Shown here: one piece after another, positions 34,838 through 43,983 of the stretch
How the letters are laid out: the number at the start of each line of letters is the position of its first letter
Position numbering within the stretch: position 1 is the first letter of the stretch
Source of the DNA: Arthrobacter sp. B3I4
GTDB lineage: Bacteria > Actinomycetota > Actinomycetes > Actinomycetales > Micrococcaceae
Direction of reading: 5' to 3'
DNA length: 64,000 nt
Assembly: GCF_030816855.1 (NCBI RefSeq)
Contig: NZ_JAUSYK010000001.1
Span: forward strand, 3,038,001 to 3,102,000
The notes under the pieces: model-generated
What the model saw: only the letters and a program-made list of their open reading frames with translations
Databases searched by the model: none
Told to the model about the DNA's origin: nothing
Position numbers and translations under genes: made by a program

Positions 34838-35010
34838 GAGAGCTTCTCCTTTGGAGGGTTTGTGAACGTGGTCAACGGATCCGGAAGAGTCCCGTCCGCA
34901 AAGAACCACCGTACCCGTTCCGGCCTGCCCCTCGCACCGCCAATGGTTGGGTACGAAGCAAATAACGATTGGGTTCTGCCCTGCTGACACGCCGGAATGC
35001 TTGTGTTAGC

Positions 35011-35038
35011 TTGAAGCCATAATCGGAATTCCTAAGCT
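35011..35038 (+). promoter_or_regulatory. Promoter of the GlsB-type gene
   Basis: TTGAAG (35011-35016), 16 bp, TAAGCT (35033-35038), 28 nt before the ATG, which has AGGAGGAG. Confidence 0.5.
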
Positions 35039-35066
35039 GAATACCGACGAATATGTAGGAGGAGAC

Positions 35067-35333
35067 ATGGGCTTCATAGGCTGGATCATTCTCGGACTCA
35101 TTGTAGGTGCAATCGTTAAGGCAGTTATGCCTGGCAGGGTCGGCGGCGGCTGGGTCACCAGCCTCATCCTCGGCGTGGTCGGTGCCATTGTCGGCGGCTG
35201 GATCGGAGACCTGCTGTTCGGCGGCGGCAAGATGGAATTCTGGAATCTCGGTTCCTGGATCCTGGCCATCGTCGGCGGCCTCGTCGTAGCCGGCATTTAC
35301 GGCGCCGTCACCGGACGAAACCGCACAACGTAA
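35067..35333 (+). CDS. GlsB/YeaQ/YmgE family membrane protein
   Basis: 88 residues in three hydrophobic segments: GFIGWIILGLIVGAIVKAVM, GWVTSLILGVVGAIVGGWIG and GSWILAIVGGLVVAGIYGAV. The glycine-rich GRVGGGW before helix 2 is typical. Family members are small stress-related membrane proteins (formerly 'transglycosylase-associated'), without a proven activity. AGGAGGAG lies 5 nt before the ATG. It is a single-gene unit with its own promoter and a strong terminator. Confidence 0.93.
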   Translation: MGFIGWIILGLIVGAIVKAVMPGRVGGGWVTSLILGVVGAIVGGWIGDLLFGGGKMEFWNLGSWILAIVGGLVVAGIYGAVTGRNRTT

Positions 35334-35381
35334 AACTCTCACACCGCCGGCCCGGCCACAGCGCCGAGGCGGTAACAGCAC

Positions 35382-35419
35382 GACGGCGGGGGCTCACCGA
35401 AAGGTGGGCCCCCGCCGTC
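35382..35419 (+). terminator. Strong hairpin terminator after the GlsB-type gene
   Basis: A 17-bp stem closes a GAAA tetraloop at 35399-35402; 35382-35398 pairs with 35403-35419, with one G-U. Confidence 0.85.
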
Positions 35420-35444
35420 CTTGCTGCCGCTGCAGCCCGGCCTT

Positions 35445-35522
35445 GCCGGGCTGCCAGACGCTGGGTTGCCTGCCGGGCTGCCAGACGCTGGGTTGCCTGC
35501 CTGCCTGCTAGACGGTGGGTTG
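35445..35522. repeat. Tandem duplication of the trmH-like gene's 3' end
   Basis: Two perfect 27-bp units (35445-35471 and 35472-35498) are followed by a diverged third copy (to about 35522) that contains the real TAG stop (35508-35510) of the methyltransferase gene. In the two extra copies the stop position reads TGG on the minus strand. Confidence 0.8.
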
Positions 35523-36407
35523 TTGAGACCGGGCGCTGGCGTACAGACAGACGGTCGCGGCGGTCCCGAGGTTCAGGCTCTCGGCTGCCCCGTAAACCGG
35601 AACCGCGACCCGGTGGTCCGCCAGGGCTAGTTGTTCCTCCGACAGGCCCTGGGCCTCGTTGCCGAACAGCCAGGCCGTTGGCTGCTCCAGCGAGTAGCCC
35701 GAATCGGTGGCCGGTGCACCCAGCCGCCGGGCGGCACTCTCGTCTTGCAGACGGTCCAGGTTGAGTTGTCCGTAGCCGTCGGCGGCGAGCACGCCGATGC
35801 CCCGTTCCTTGCAGCGGACCACGATTTCCTCGGTCCCGGCACCCAGCACCACCGGTAGGTGGAAGAGGGACCCCGCCGTCGACCGAACCGCCTTGGGGTT
35901 GTAGACGTCAACGCTGGAGGCCGTCAGGATGACTGCGTCCGCACCCGCCGCGTCGGCGGCACGCAGCACGGTGCCGGCGTTGCCGGGGTCCCGGACCTCG
36001 CACAGCACGGCAACCAGCCGGGGACCTGCGTCGAGGACCTGCTCAAGGCTGACGTCCAGGAATCGGCAGACCGCCAGAATTCCCTGCGGGGTGACGGTGT
36101 CCGCCATCGCGGCGAGCACTTCGTCGGTTGCGAGGTACGCAGCCGTGCCTTCCGCGAGCGGCTCCAGTTCCGGGTGCCGGTCCAGGCAGGATTCACTGGC
36201 GTAAACCTCGTGGACGATGCCCGGCTCCCCCGCTGCGATCCGCTGCTGATGCAGGGTCAGCGCCTCGCGGACCGCCTGGGGTCCTTCGACCAGGAACTCA
36301 CGGCGCTTTAAACGGGCCGGGCGCCCGGCAAGCTGTGCCACCTTCCTCACCCGATCAGCTCGAGGATTGGAAAGTGTCAAGTCTTGCGGGCGCCCGGTTT
36401 CGTTCAT
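35508..36407 (-). CDS. TrmH/SpoU-family RNA 2'-O-methyltransferase
   Basis: SPOUT methyltransferase, 299 residues, modifying rRNA or tRNA riboses with SAM. Motif 1 is VLCEVRDPGNAGTVLRAADA. The knot is LFGNEAQGLSEEQLALADHR and PVYGAAESLNLGTAATVCLY. The N-terminal substrate-binding domain (RREFLVEGPQAVREAL) resembles the 23S rRNA type. TAAGGT lies 6 nt before the ATG. It lies downstream of rplT, so both may share the ribosomal transcript. Confidence 0.92.
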   Translation of the reverse strand: MNETGRPQDLTLSNPRADRVRKVAQLAGRPARLKRREFLVEGPQAVREALTLHQQRIAAGEPGIVHEVYASESCLDRHPELEPLAEGTAAYLATDEVLAAMADTVTPQGILAVCRFLDVSLEQVLDAGPRLVAVLCEVRDPGNAGTVLRAADAAGADAVILTASSVDVYNPKAVRSTAGSLFHLPVVLGAGTEEIVVRCKERGIGVLAADGYGQLNLDRLQDESAARRLGAPATDSGYSLEQPTAWLFGNEAQGLSEEQLALADHRVAVPVYGAAESLNLGTAATVCLYASARSQQPTV

Positions 36408-36413
36408 ATAAGA

Positions 36414-36419
36414 ACCTTA
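36414..36419 (-). promoter_or_regulatory. Leaderless -10 element of the trmH-like gene
   Basis: TAAGGT, 6 nt before the ATG; an internal promoter after rplT. Confidence 0.45.
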
Positions 36420-36480
36420 GTTGCTCAAGCGAGCGGTTCTAGAACGCAGCCTGGAGGCTCCGTTGCTGCTCGGCAGCCAG

Positions 36481-36864
36481 TTACTTGGCGGCGGGAGCGG
36501 AAGTGTCGCTGGGCAGCGAGTCCTTGGCGATCTGGACCAGCGCGGCGAAGGCGGTGGCGTCCGAGACGGCCAGCTCTGCCAGCATGCGGCGGTCAACCTC
36601 GACCTCAGCGGCCTTCAGGCCCTGGATCAGGCGGTTGTAGGTGAGACCGTTGGCGCGGGACGCAGCGTTGATGCGCTGGATCCAAAGGCGGCGGAAGTCG
36701 CCCTTCTTCTTCTTGCGGTCGCCGTAGCTGTACACGAACGAGTGCAGCAGCTGCTCTTTGGCCTTGCGGTACAGGCGTGAACGCTGTCCACGGTAGCCCT
36801 TTGCGCGTTCGAGGATAACCCTGCGCTTCTTGTGGGCGTTGACCGCCCTCTTCACACGTGCCAC
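36481..36864 (-). CDS. rplT: 50S ribosomal protein L20
   Basis: 127 residues, early-assembly protein of the large subunit. The start [20 protein letters not shown] and the segments [20 protein letters not shown] and [24 protein letters not shown] sequence are clear. In other bacteria L20 represses its own operon by binding the infC or rpmI leader; whether it acts on the leader structures before infC here is open. Third gene of infC-rpmI-rplT. Confidence 0.98.
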   Translation of the reverse strand: MARVKRAVNAHKKRRVILERAKGYRGQRSRLYRKAKEQLLHSFVYSYGDRKKKKGDFRRLWIQRINAASRANGLTYNRLIQGLKAAEVEVDRRMLAELAVSDATAFAALVQIAKDSLPSDTSAPAAK

Positions 36865-36983
36865 GTGCGTACTCCTTCAGAATTCTGATCCCAAGCATCT
36901 ACTGCCGGATTTGCCGGCTGGCCTGAGAAGCCTTTTTGGTAGTGGACCGGTTGCAGGTGGCAACCGCTCCGGGAACTTGGAAC

Positions 36984-37178
36984 TTAGATGCCGAGCATCT
37001 TCCGGATGACCTTGGCGTCGCCCTTGAAGACGATCTTGTCGCCGGCGAGGCGGCGGGTCAGCCTGGAGGACTTGTGCTCGAGGTAGTGGCGGCGGTTGGC
37101 CTGCTGGCGGCGCAGCTTGCCGCTGCCGGTCAGCTTGAAGCGCTTCTTAGCACCACTGTGGGTCTTCATCTTCGGCAT
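36984..37178 (-). CDS. rpmI: 50S ribosomal protein L35
   Basis: 64 residues, basic: [20 protein letters not shown], then [20 protein letters not shown]. It sits in the standard place between infC and rplT, with 119 nt before rplT and 114 nt after infC. Confidence 0.98.
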   Translation of the reverse strand: MPKMKTHSGAKKRFKLTGSGKLRRQQANRRHYLEHKSSRLTRRLAGDKIVFKGDAKVIRKMLGI

Positions 37179-37292
37179 GGGAACCGATCTCCTTACGTGT
37201 CCGCAGACCAGGTCTGCAGTCTTCGCGCAGCCGCCCCTGCAGGCGGCATGCTGGTTTCTTGCTGCCGGACATTACGGTCCGGCAGCCGTGGA

Positions 37293-38396
37293 CTAGTTGG
37301 TCTTCTTGCTGCCCGGCTTCGGGGCGGCCTTGGGAGCTGCCGGCCGGGCAGCAGGCTTCGGAGCTGCAGGCCGGGCAACCGGCTTCGGAGCCGCGACCGG
37401 CTTCGGGGCCGCCGCAGGCTTATCCGCTGCCGGCTTGTCCGTTGCCGGCGCTGCCTCAGCCGCCTTCGGTGCTGCAGCCTTGGCGGCCGGAGCCGCCTTG
37501 GGAGCAGCGGCCTTCGGTGCAGCAGCCTTCGGTGCAGCAGCCTTGGGGGCGGCGGCCTTGGGGGCCGGAGCCGCCTTCGGTGCCGCAGCCCTGGGGGCTT
37601 CCTGCTTCGGCTGTTCCGGAGCCTTTTCGGCCGGAGCCGCCTCGGCGGCGGCTTCTTCGACCTTCGCCTCGGCGGGAGCTGCCGTCTCCGGAGCAGCCGC
37701 TGCCGGCGACTCAGGTGCGGGTGCCTCGGTCCGGACCTGGTAACCCTCCGGAAGAAGGTCGGCCAGCGACTGCGTCAGGGGCGCCTCGGGGCCTGAGGTG
37801 TCAACGCGGCCTGCGGCCTTCGCTTCGTTCTCGGCCTTGGCTTCAGCACGCTGCGTTGCGCGGCGGGCCTCTGCCTTCGCTTCGGCCTTGTTCTTCAGCG
37901 GACCCACGACCATGACCATGTTTCGGCCGTCGATGCGCGGGCTGGACTCGACGACGCCCACCTCGGCGACGTCGTCCGCGAAGCGCTGAAGCAGGCGGAT
38001 GCCCATCTCGGGGCGCTGCTGCTCACGGCCGCGGAACTGGATCATGGCCTTGACCTTGTCACCGGCGCCGAGGAAGCGCAGCGCGTGGCCGCGCTTGGTT
38101 TCGTAGTCGTGGGTGTCGATCTTGAGCCGGAAACGGATTTCCTTCAGGACCGTGTTGGTCTGGTTCTTCCGGGCCTCGCGTGCCTTGACCGCAGCTTCGT
38201 ACTTGTACTTGCCGAAGTCCATCAGCTTGCACACCGGAGGCTTCGCCTGCGGTGCAACTTCAACGAGATCAAGATCGGACTCGGCAGCCAAACGCAGGGC
38301 ATCCTCAATACGGACAACGCCTACCTGTTCGCCTGCAGGGCCGACCAGCCGCACCTCGGGGACGCGGATACGCTCATTGATTCTTGGCTCGCTAAT
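37293..38396 (-). CDS. infC: Translation initiation factor IF-3 with a long Ala/Pro/Lys-rich tail
   Basis: IF-3 binds the 30S subunit and checks start codons. I place the start at an ATT (38396): AGGAGC lies just upstream and the protein then begins [17 protein letters not shown], the family start. The frame is open upstream but unrelated. infC commonly uses a non-canonical start that IF-3 itself discriminates against, giving autoregulation. The core (about residues 1-168) is complete, ending [20 protein letters not shown]. The remaining 200 residues are an unusual tail with many AAPKA units and a basic end, resembling histone-H1-type tails. Total 367 residues, against about 180 for E. coli IF-3. 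Confidence 0.95.
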   Translation of the reverse strand: MSEPRINERIRVPEVRLVGPAGEQVGVVRIEDALRLAAESDLDLVEVAPQAKPPVCKLMDFGKYKYEAAVKAREARKNQTNTVLKEIRFRLKIDTHDYETKRGHALRFLGAGDKVKAMIQFRGREQQRPEMGIRLLQRFADDVAEVGVVESSPRIDGRNMVMVVGPLKNKAEAKAEARRATQRAEAKAENEAKAAGRVDTSGPEAPLTQSLADLLPEGYQVRTEAPAPESPAAAAPETAAPAEAKVEEAAAEAAPAEKAPEQPKQEAPRAAAPKAAPAPKAAAPKAAAPKAAAPKAAAPKAAPAAKAAAPKAAEAAPATDKPAADKPAAAPKPVAAPKPVARPAAPKPAARPAAPKAAPKPGSKKTN

Positions 38397-38429
38397 GTTA
38401 AAGCTCCTGTGTTCGTGAGGGGTATTCCG

Positions 38430-38476
38430 CCGGCAAAAGAAGAAGGCCTCCAATTGCCGGGAGCAATCGAAGGCCT
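38430..38476 (-). promoter_or_regulatory. Candidate transcription attenuator in the infC leader
   Basis: On the minus strand two arms of 14 nt (38463-38476 and 38444-38457) pair with only G-U exceptions around a 5-nt loop and are followed by TTCTTCTTTT (38444-38435), an intrinsic terminator 39 nt before the infC start. A competing 7-bp stem, CCGGCAA (38460-38454) with TTGCCGG (38436-38430), would take up the second arm and the U-tract. The two folds exclude each other. Confidence 0.65.
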
Positions 38477-38638
38477 CGAAGATCGGAACGGCCTGCTTCC
38501 TGAGGAAGCGGCACGCGTTTCCGCCAGGCGCGATGCCTAAGGGAAATGCCCGACCAGGTACCCGGCAACCTTGATTCCGAAGAGAATACGCGCGGCTGAC
38601 GCGGGTGGGAGAGAACTCCGCTTGCAAACTGGAAGTCG

Positions 38639-38644
38639 ATTCTA
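38639..38644 (-). promoter_or_regulatory. Candidate infC operon -10 element
   Basis: TAGAAT about 240 nt upstream of the infC start; it would give a long leader including the attenuator. No convincing -35. Confidence 0.3.
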
Positions 38645-38763
38645 CAGTGAGATCCCCGCACAGCGCACATGCGCCCGCCGGGGGCCAAGTACCAGGATCA
38701 TTCCTGCTCCTCGGCCGCTGTAGAAATAACGACATCCAGTCGGTCTGTGACAAGCTTACCAGC

Positions 38764-39150
38764 ATGAGCACAGCAGATAGTAATTCCCACGTTTACCGGC
38801 CGGCGGACGCCCAGGGTGACGTCTCTCAGCAGATCCGCGACATCTCCGAGGTCCCCGCGATCGAGGTCATCACCACCGCCGCGGTCCATCTCATGAGCGC
38901 TGCTGCGGTGAAGCTCGGCCTGGCCGCCGAAGACAATGCCGAAGAGCTCAAGGACCTGGACGAAGCGCGCAAACTGATCACGGCCCTGGCCGGGCTGGTA
39001 ACGGCCGCGGCCCCCGAAATCGGATCCCAGCACGCCGGCCCGTTGCGCGACGGCCTGCGGTCCCTGCAGCTGGCCTTCCGCGAAGAATCCGCCATTCCGG
39101 ACGCACCGGGCAAGGGCCCGGGCGAGAAGTACACGGGCCCGGTGAACTGA
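38764..39150 (+). CDS. DUF1844 domain-containing protein
   Basis: 128 residues, function unknown in the family. The core is [20 protein letters not shown] and AAAVKLGL...[19 protein letters not shown], a helical bundle; the acidic, Gly/Pro-rich C-terminus ends [12 protein letters not shown]. No signal peptide. The ATG has no Shine-Dalgarno, and CAAGCT ends 7 nt upstream. The gene is divergent from infC, a position I recall as common in actinobacteria, which hints at a translation-linked role but does not show it. Confidence 0.87.
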   Translation: MSTADSNSHVYRPADAQGDVSQQIRDISEVPAIEVITTAAVHLMSAAAVKLGLAAEDNAEELKDLDEARKLITALAGLVTAAAPEIGSQHAGPLRDGLRSLQLAFREESAIPDAPGKGPGEKYTGPVN

Positions 39151-39202
39151 TACCCGAGAACTGGTACCGGTAAACCAACGCCGGTGAGCCATTCCCTGCG
39201 GC

Positions 39203-39237
39203 GACGGCGGGCGGACCAAAGCGGTCCGCCCGCCGTC
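39203..39237. terminator. Bidirectional terminator between DUF1844 and the MFS gene
   Basis: A perfect 15-bp stem: GACGGCGGGCGGACC (39203-39217) and its complement (39223-39237), with a 5-nt loop. Confidence 0.8.
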
Positions 39238-39286
39238 GTCGTTAAGCCAGACGTTGGCAGCCGGGGCGGTCAGGAACCGGCAAGGC

Positions 39287-40609
39287 CTAGGCCGCGGCGA
39301 GCCGACGGCGGCGCCGGCGCTGTAGCACCAGGCCCACCACGCAGAGTACGACGCCGGCCACGCCGACGGAGACGAAGCCGGCACCAGGACCCACGCCGTC
39401 GATAAAGAGCCCGGCCAGCGGCGCGCCGAGCGCCACGCCGCCGGTGAGGGCAGAGCCGTACCAGCCCATGGCTTCGCCGCGCCTGCCCTCCTCGACCAGT
39501 TCCGCGACCTTCTCCGACGCGGCCGAGAGCACCGGCGCGCAGAGCAGGCCCGGCAGCAGCGAAAGCAGCGCCAGCGTCCAGGTGTCCTGCGCGAAGGACA
39601 TCGGCAGGCTCAGCGCCGACATGCCCAGCAGCAGCAGAACCGGTGAAACCGGCCGGTGCATCGCCCCGTAAACCAGGCCCCCCAGCACCGACGCCGCGCA
39701 CCAGAACAGGAACACAATGCCGATTTCTGCCTGATGCCCCCCGGTTTCAAGGGCCGCGACGATCCCCACATCGGTGCCGCTGAGCACCATGCCCGCTCCG
39801 GCGGCGACAGCGAAGACTGCGGCGACGGCGGCGGTGAACCAGGCGAAGTTGTGGACGACCTTGTGGCGCAGGCCAAGCCGGCCTTTCCGCCGCTGTTCAG
39901 CCGCGGCCAGCGGGGCGAACTCGGCGGCGGCTTCCTGGAGATGGGCCGGTGCGGCAGCGACGACGGCGGCCTCGGCGGCTTCCTGCTGGCTGGACTCAAA
40001 TACGGCTTCGGACTCGTCATCCGCTTCGATACTGCGGGTCGGCGGGTTGAACCACATCAGGAACAGCCCGGATACCGAGGTGGCGATGCCCACTACGGTC
40101 AGCCCTACAACCGAAAATCCCGCCGTCGCGACGACGGCGCCGACGGCCGGGCCGACCATGAAGACCAGCTCCGTGCTGATCGCGTCCAGCGCAAAGGCCG
40201 TCCGGCGCTGCTCGCCGGAGGCAAGGATTCCCAGTGACTGGCGCACCACGCTGAAGATCGGCAACGTGAGCAGACCTCCGATGAACACCAAAGGCAGCAG
40301 CGCTTCGTAGCTGACGTGCGGGACGATGGACCAGATAACGGTCTCGGACACAACGGAAGGAATGAGTGCCCGGCGCAAGCCCACCGTATCCACGCGGCGG
40401 CCGCGCCAGGGGGCGCCCACGGCAATGCCGATGGTCATGACGGCGGCAGCAGCGCCCGCGGCGGCGTAGCCCTGCCCCAGGGTGAGAACGATGTGCAGGG
40501 TCAGCAGCACCCCGGCGGCAGAGTGCGGGATACGGGCGATCATGCCGACCAGCAAAAGGTTCCGGATCGGCCGCACGGCCAGCAGATCCCGGTAAAGCGC
40601 GAAATTCAC
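39287..40609 (-). CDS. MFS transporter
   Basis: 440 residues, about 12 hydrophobic helices split by a charged loop near residues 190-250 (DDESEAVFESSQQEA...RKGRLGLRHKV). Segments such as LLLVGMIARIPHSAAGVLLT and AASEKVAELVEEGRRGEAMGWYGSAL suggest the general multidrug/solute DHA1 type. The tail is basic (QRRRRRRLAAA). GTG start with AAAGGA. Substrate unknown; neighbours give no clue. Confidence 0.85.
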   Translation of the reverse strand: MNFALYRDLLAVRPIRNLLLVGMIARIPHSAAGVLLTLHIVLTLGQGYAAAGAAAAVMTIGIAVGAPWRGRRVDTVGLRRALIPSVVSETVIWSIVPHVSYEALLPLVFIGGLLTLPIFSVVRQSLGILASGEQRRTAFALDAISTELVFMVGPAVGAVVATAGFSVVGLTVVGIATSVSGLFLMWFNPPTRSIEADDESEAVFESSQQEAAEAAVVAAAPAHLQEAAAEFAPLAAAEQRRKGRLGLRHKVVHNFAWFTAAVAAVFAVAAGAGMVLSGTDVGIVAALETGGHQAEIGIVFLFWCAASVLGGLVYGAMHRPVSPVLLLLGMSALSLPMSFAQDTWTLALLSLLPGLLCAPVLSAASEKVAELVEEGRRGEAMGWYGSALTGGVALGAPLAGLFIDGVGPGAGFVSVGVAGVVLCVVGLVLQRRRRRRLAAA

Positions 40610-40672
40610 GAAACTGCGTTCCTTTGTGTACTGCCGTCGGCAGCACCGGAAGGTTTCCGTTCCGGCCGTCGG

Positions 40673-41575
40673 CTATGGTGCTGCGCGCTGCAACTTGATT
40701 TCGATCGAGTCAACCCGGTCAGCGAATATTTCATTCCGGGCCCAGGCGTCGTTGAGCCCGGCCACGAGGGACTGCACCGCGGCGGCGTCGAGTCCGTCTT
40801 CAAGGTACAGCACCACCCGCAGCTCCGGGCCCGCACCGCCGCCGGGAAGCTGTCCGCCGCCGGCCTGCGCCGAAGCCACTCCCCCGCCCGGACAGATCTC
40901 CACGCGCCGGAGGGCGGGAAAGCCGGCGGCAGCGGCCGCGACGGCGTCCGCGACCGCCGCGTCACGGTAGCTCGGTGTCCAGCCGTGCTGCCGGGCCAGC
41001 GCCCAGACAGCGGGCCGGCGCACCACGAAGGTAGCCTCCGAGCCGGGATCCAGCACGAGCAGTTCGGCGTTCTCCGCGACGGCGGACAGCGCGGCACGGG
41101 CGGCGTAGACCGCAACAGGCCGCGCCTCGGGATGCCAGGCCGCCAGGGACCGGGCAGAGGTGAAGACCGGCAGCGCGGTCCGGCCGTCGGGGGCCTGGAG
41201 GGTCACCAGAGCCATGTCTGCCTGCTTGTCGCCATGCAATTCACCGTGGGCACCGGCGACGGCGTCGCCTTCTTCAGCCAGCCGGGCAACGATCGGAACG
41301 AAGACGCGGGCGGTGGCCAGCGACGCCACCACTGCCGCTTCGTCGCCCTCGCCGGCGGCCAAGGCGGCCAGCGCGGCGAGGTAGCCGGCGTCGGCAGCGC
41401 CGTCGTCGTCCTCGAAGTTGTGGATTGTGGCGTCATCGCCGCTGAGGCTGCGCCCGGCCCACGGCTGCCCGGCGGAGTCAGCCGCTCCGCCGGCGCCAGC
41501 GAGGGCGGCGGCGATGTGGCCCGGCAGTTCACGGCCGCCGGAGGGCCCGTTGCCGGTAGGGGTGCTGTGTTCCAC
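40673..41575 (-). CDS. SseB family protein
   Basis: 300 residues. The SseB N-terminal domain is seen in ARVFVPIVARL...GDKQADMALVTLQAPDGRTA and LPVFTSARSLAAWHPEARPV. The N-terminal 60 residues are acidic and low-complexity. The domain is widespread in actinobacteria with no settled function. It starts 13 nt after the priA stop and is likely the last gene of the his transcript, a linkage worth noting. Confidence 0.85.
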   Translation of the reverse strand: MEHSTPTGNGPSGGRELPGHIAAALAGAGGAADSAGQPWAGRSLSGDDATIHNFEDDDGAADAGYLAALAALAAGEGDEAAVVASLATARVFVPIVARLAEEGDAVAGAHGELHGDKQADMALVTLQAPDGRTALPVFTSARSLAAWHPEARPVAVYAARAALSAVAENAELLVLDPGSEATFVVRRPAVWALARQHGWTPSYRDAAVADAVAAAAAGFPALRRVEICPGGGVASAQAGGGQLPGGGAGPELRVVLYLEDGLDAAAVQSLVAGLNDAWARNEIFADRVDSIEIKLQRAAP

Positions 41576-41588
41576 GGGGCGGCCGGGC

Positions 41589-42335
41589 CTAACGGCGGCC
41601 GGCTACGTCGAGGGCTTCGGGCAGGGTGAAGTTGCCGTTGTAGAGCGCCTTGCCGACAATGGCACCCTCGACGCCGAGCGGAACCAGGGAGCGGAGGACC
41701 TTGAGGTCCTCGAGGCTGGAGATGCCGCCGGAGGCCACGACGGGTTTCCCGGTCTTCTCCACCATCTGGCGCAGCAGTTCCACGTTGGGGCCCTGCAGGG
41801 TGCCGTCCTTGGTGACGTCGGTAACCACGTAGCGGGCGCAGCCGGACGCTTCGAGGCGGTCCAGGACCTCCCAGAGGTCGCCGCCTTCCTTGGTCCAGCC
41901 GCGGCCGGCAAGGGTGGTGCCGCGGACGTCGAGGCCCACGGCGATCTTGTCGCCGAAACGTTCGATCACACGGTGCGTCCACTCCGGGTTCTCCAGGGCC
42001 GCGGTGCCCAGGTTCACGCGGGCGACGCCAAGCTCCAGCGCCTTTTCCAGCGACTCGTCATCGCGCAGACCGCCGGAGAGCTCGACTTTGATGTCCAGCT
42101 GGCCGACAACCTCACGGAGCAGCCCGGCGTTGGACCCGCGGCCGAAGGCGGCGTCGAGGTCGACGAGATGGACCCATTCTGCGCCCTGCTCCTGCCAGTT
42201 GAGCGCGGCTTCCAGGGGCGTCCCGTAGCTGGTCTCACTGCCGGCTTCGCCCTGGACCAGGCGGACGGCCTGGCCGTTGACGACGTCGACGGCGGGCAGC
42301 AGCTCAAGTACCGGAAGCGGGGTTTCGGTGATCAT
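41589..42335 (-). CDS. priA: Bifunctional HisA/TrpF isomerase PriA
   Basis: TIM-barrel isomerase of 248 residues. In actinobacteria this enzyme acts in both histidine (ProFAR isomerase) and tryptophan synthesis (phosphoribosylanthranilate isomerase) because a separate trpF is lacking. Asp17 in [12 protein letters not shown] and the aspartate in [14 protein letters not shown] are the expected catalytic acids; the phosphate site is [13 protein letters not shown]. The dual role is assumed from the lineage; I cannot test for trpF elsewhere. Confidence 0.94.
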   Translation of the reverse strand: MITETPLPVLELLPAVDVVNGQAVRLVQGEAGSETSYGTPLEAALNWQEQGAEWVHLVDLDAAFGRGSNAGLLREVVGQLDIKVELSGGLRDDESLEKALELGVARVNLGTAALENPEWTHRVIERFGDKIAVGLDVRGTTLAGRGWTKEGGDLWEVLDRLEASGCARYVVTDVTKDGTLQGPNVELLRQMVEKTGKPVVASGGISSLEDLKVLRSLVPLGVEGAIVGKALYNGNFTLPEALDVAGRR

Positions 42336-42384
42336 CGTTAGGTCCTCATGGTTGGAGCGGCGGGAGCGGGTAGGGCTGCGGGAC

Positions 42385-42543
42385 TCAGTTGCCGGGCAGC
42401 GTCAGCAGGTACGCGGCCAGCAGCGACATGCCGGCCAGGAAGTAGAACACGATCTGGACCCACAACGGGCTCTTCTGCTGCCGGAAGGAGACGCCGCCGC
42501 CGACCAGCAGGCCGGCGAGGCCCATCAGGACTAGTGACCACAT
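42385..42543 (-). CDS. Small two-helix membrane protein in the his operon
   Basis: 52 residues, ATG at 42543 directly abutting the hisH TGA (42544-42546), stop at 42385-42387. Two hydrophobic segments ([34 protein letters not shown]) are joined by the polar [10 protein letters not shown]. The codons are GC3-rich like the neighbours and the ORF fills the space between hisH and priA, so it is probably a real gene, but I do not recognise a family. An overlapping 67-codon frame has arginine/proline-rich shadow character and was not called. Confidence 0.7.
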   Translation of the reverse strand: MWSLVLMGLAGLLVGGGVSFRQQKSPLWVQIVFYFLAGMSLLAAYLLTLPGN

Positions 42544-43299
42544 TCAGGCGGTCTTTTCCGGAGCGCCGGCTGGTGCGGCGGCCTGGGTGCGGCCGCGCAG
42601 GCTGTCGACCCAGTTCTTCAGCAGGCGCGCACCGGCGTCGCCGGATTTCTCCGGGTGGAACTGGGTTGCGCAGAGCGGGCCGTTCTCCACCGCGGCGATG
42701 AACGGGGCGCCGTGTTCGGACCAGGTGACAAGCGGGGCCGCCATTCGCGGCTGGACCACGTCGAAGTCCCAGCGCTGCACGCCGTAGGAGTGCACAAAAT
42801 AGAAGCGCTCATTTTCAACCCCGGCGAAGAGCGTGGAACCCTCCGGCGCGGTGACCGTGTTCCAGCCCATGTGCGGCACAACCTCTGCCGGCAGGAGTTC
42901 CACCTTGCCGGGCCACTCCCCCATGCCCTCCGCGACGGTACCGTGTTCGACACCTGCTTCGAACAGGACCTGAAGTCCGACGCAGATCCCCAGCACCGGC
43001 CGTCCGCCGGCGACACGGCGGCCGATCATGCGGATGGCGTCAACGGCCTTGAGTTCCTTCATCACGGTCTCAAAGGCCCCGACCCCGGGAACGACCAGGC
43101 CATCGGCGTTCAGCACGTCCTCGGGTTTGGAGCTCAGGATGACCTCCGCGCCGGCCCGCTCGAGGGCGCGCACGGCCGAGCGGATGTTCCCCGAACCGTA
43201 GTCGAGCACGGTGACGGTGGGCTTTCCTTCCGGGGAGGGCGGCTTCCGGGCCGCGTCCGGGTCGATGATGGCCCCGTCGCGGAGTTCCGGGCCGGTCAC
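42544..43299 (-). CDS. hisH: Imidazole glycerol phosphate synthase, glutamine amidotransferase subunit
   Basis: Class I glutaminase that feeds ammonia to HisF. 251 residues. The nucleophile cysteine is in [14 protein letters not shown] and the His/Glu pair in [14 protein letters not shown]. The first 28 residues before [18 protein letters not shown] are an extra, low-complexity lead; a later start is possible. The GTG overlaps the hisB stop (GTGA). hisF is not in the window. Confidence 0.96.
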   Translation of the reverse strand: MTGPELRDGAIIDPDAARKPPSPEGKPTVTVLDYGSGNIRSAVRALERAGAEVILSSKPEDVLNADGLVVPGVGAFETVMKELKAVDAIRMIGRRVAGGRPVLGICVGLQVLFEAGVEHGTVAEGMGEWPGKVELLPAEVVPHMGWNTVTAPEGSTLFAGVENERFYFVHSYGVQRWDFDVVQPRMAAPLVTWSEHGAPFIAAVENGPLCATQFHPEKSGDAGARLLKNWVDSLRGRTQAAAPAGAPEKTA

Positions 43300-43916
43300 A
43301 ACGCACCCTTGGTGGAGGGAATGCCTTCAACCCGGGGATCGGGCTCTACTGCGGCCCGGAGGGCCCGGGCGAAGGCCTTGAACTGGGCCTCGACGATGTG
43401 GTGCGGGTCCCGGCCGGCAGTGACGTTCATGTGCAGGCAGATACCGGCGTGCAAAGTGATGGCCTCGAAGACGTGCCGAGTCAGGGAACCGGTGAAGTGG
43501 CCGCCGATGAGGTGGTATTCCTGGCCCGCTGGTTCGCCGGCGTGCACCAGGTACGGCCGGCCCGAAACGTCGACGACGGCCTGCGCCAGGGCCTCGTCGA
43601 GCGGGACGGTGGCCTCGCCGAAGCGGCGGATACCGGCCTTGCTGCCCAGGGCAGTGCGGAGAACCTCGCCGAAGGTGATCGCGACATCCTCCACCGTGTG
43701 GTGGACGTCGATGTGCGTGTCGCCGGTGGCCTTGACCGTCATGTCGATCAGGGAGTGCTTGCTCAGTGCGGTCAACATGTGGTCATAGAACGGCACGGAG
43801 GTGCTGATGTCGGAGACGCCGGTGCCGTCGAGGTCGATTTCGACGAGCACCGAGGACTCGCTGGTGGTCCGTTCGAGGCGGGCGGTCCGGGCGCCGGCTG
43901 TTCCGGTGTTGCTCAT
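43296..43916 (-). CDS. hisB: Imidazoleglycerol-phosphate dehydratase
   Basis: 206 residues, monofunctional form without the phosphatase domain. Metal-binding signatures are [36 protein letters not shown] and [15 protein letters not shown]. The ATG at 43916 has AAAGGA 8 nt upstream; the longer frame to 44096 overlaps hisC and was rejected. 67 nt separate it from hisC. Confidence 0.97.
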   Translation of the reverse strand: MSNTGTAGARTARLERTTSESSVLVEIDLDGTGVSDISTSVPFYDHMLTALSKHSLIDMTVKATGDTHIDVHHTVEDVAITFGEVLRTALGSKAGIRRFGEATVPLDEALAQAVVDVSGRPYLVHAGEPAGQEYHLIGGHFTGSLTRHVFEAITLHAGICLHMNVTAGRDPHHIVEAQFKAFARALRAAVEPDPRVEGIPSTKGAL

Positions 43917-43983
43917 GTGGGATGTCCTTTGGGAGAAGGCGGGCGCCCGCGAACGCCGGCGGTGTGCGTGTCCTGGGTTAAGT

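Noticed and set aside
42338..42541. 67-codon frame overlapping the 52-aa his-operon ORF
   Set aside because: Arg/Pro-rich shadow character and no ribosome-binding site, whereas the alternative frame abuts hisH and encodes two membrane helices.
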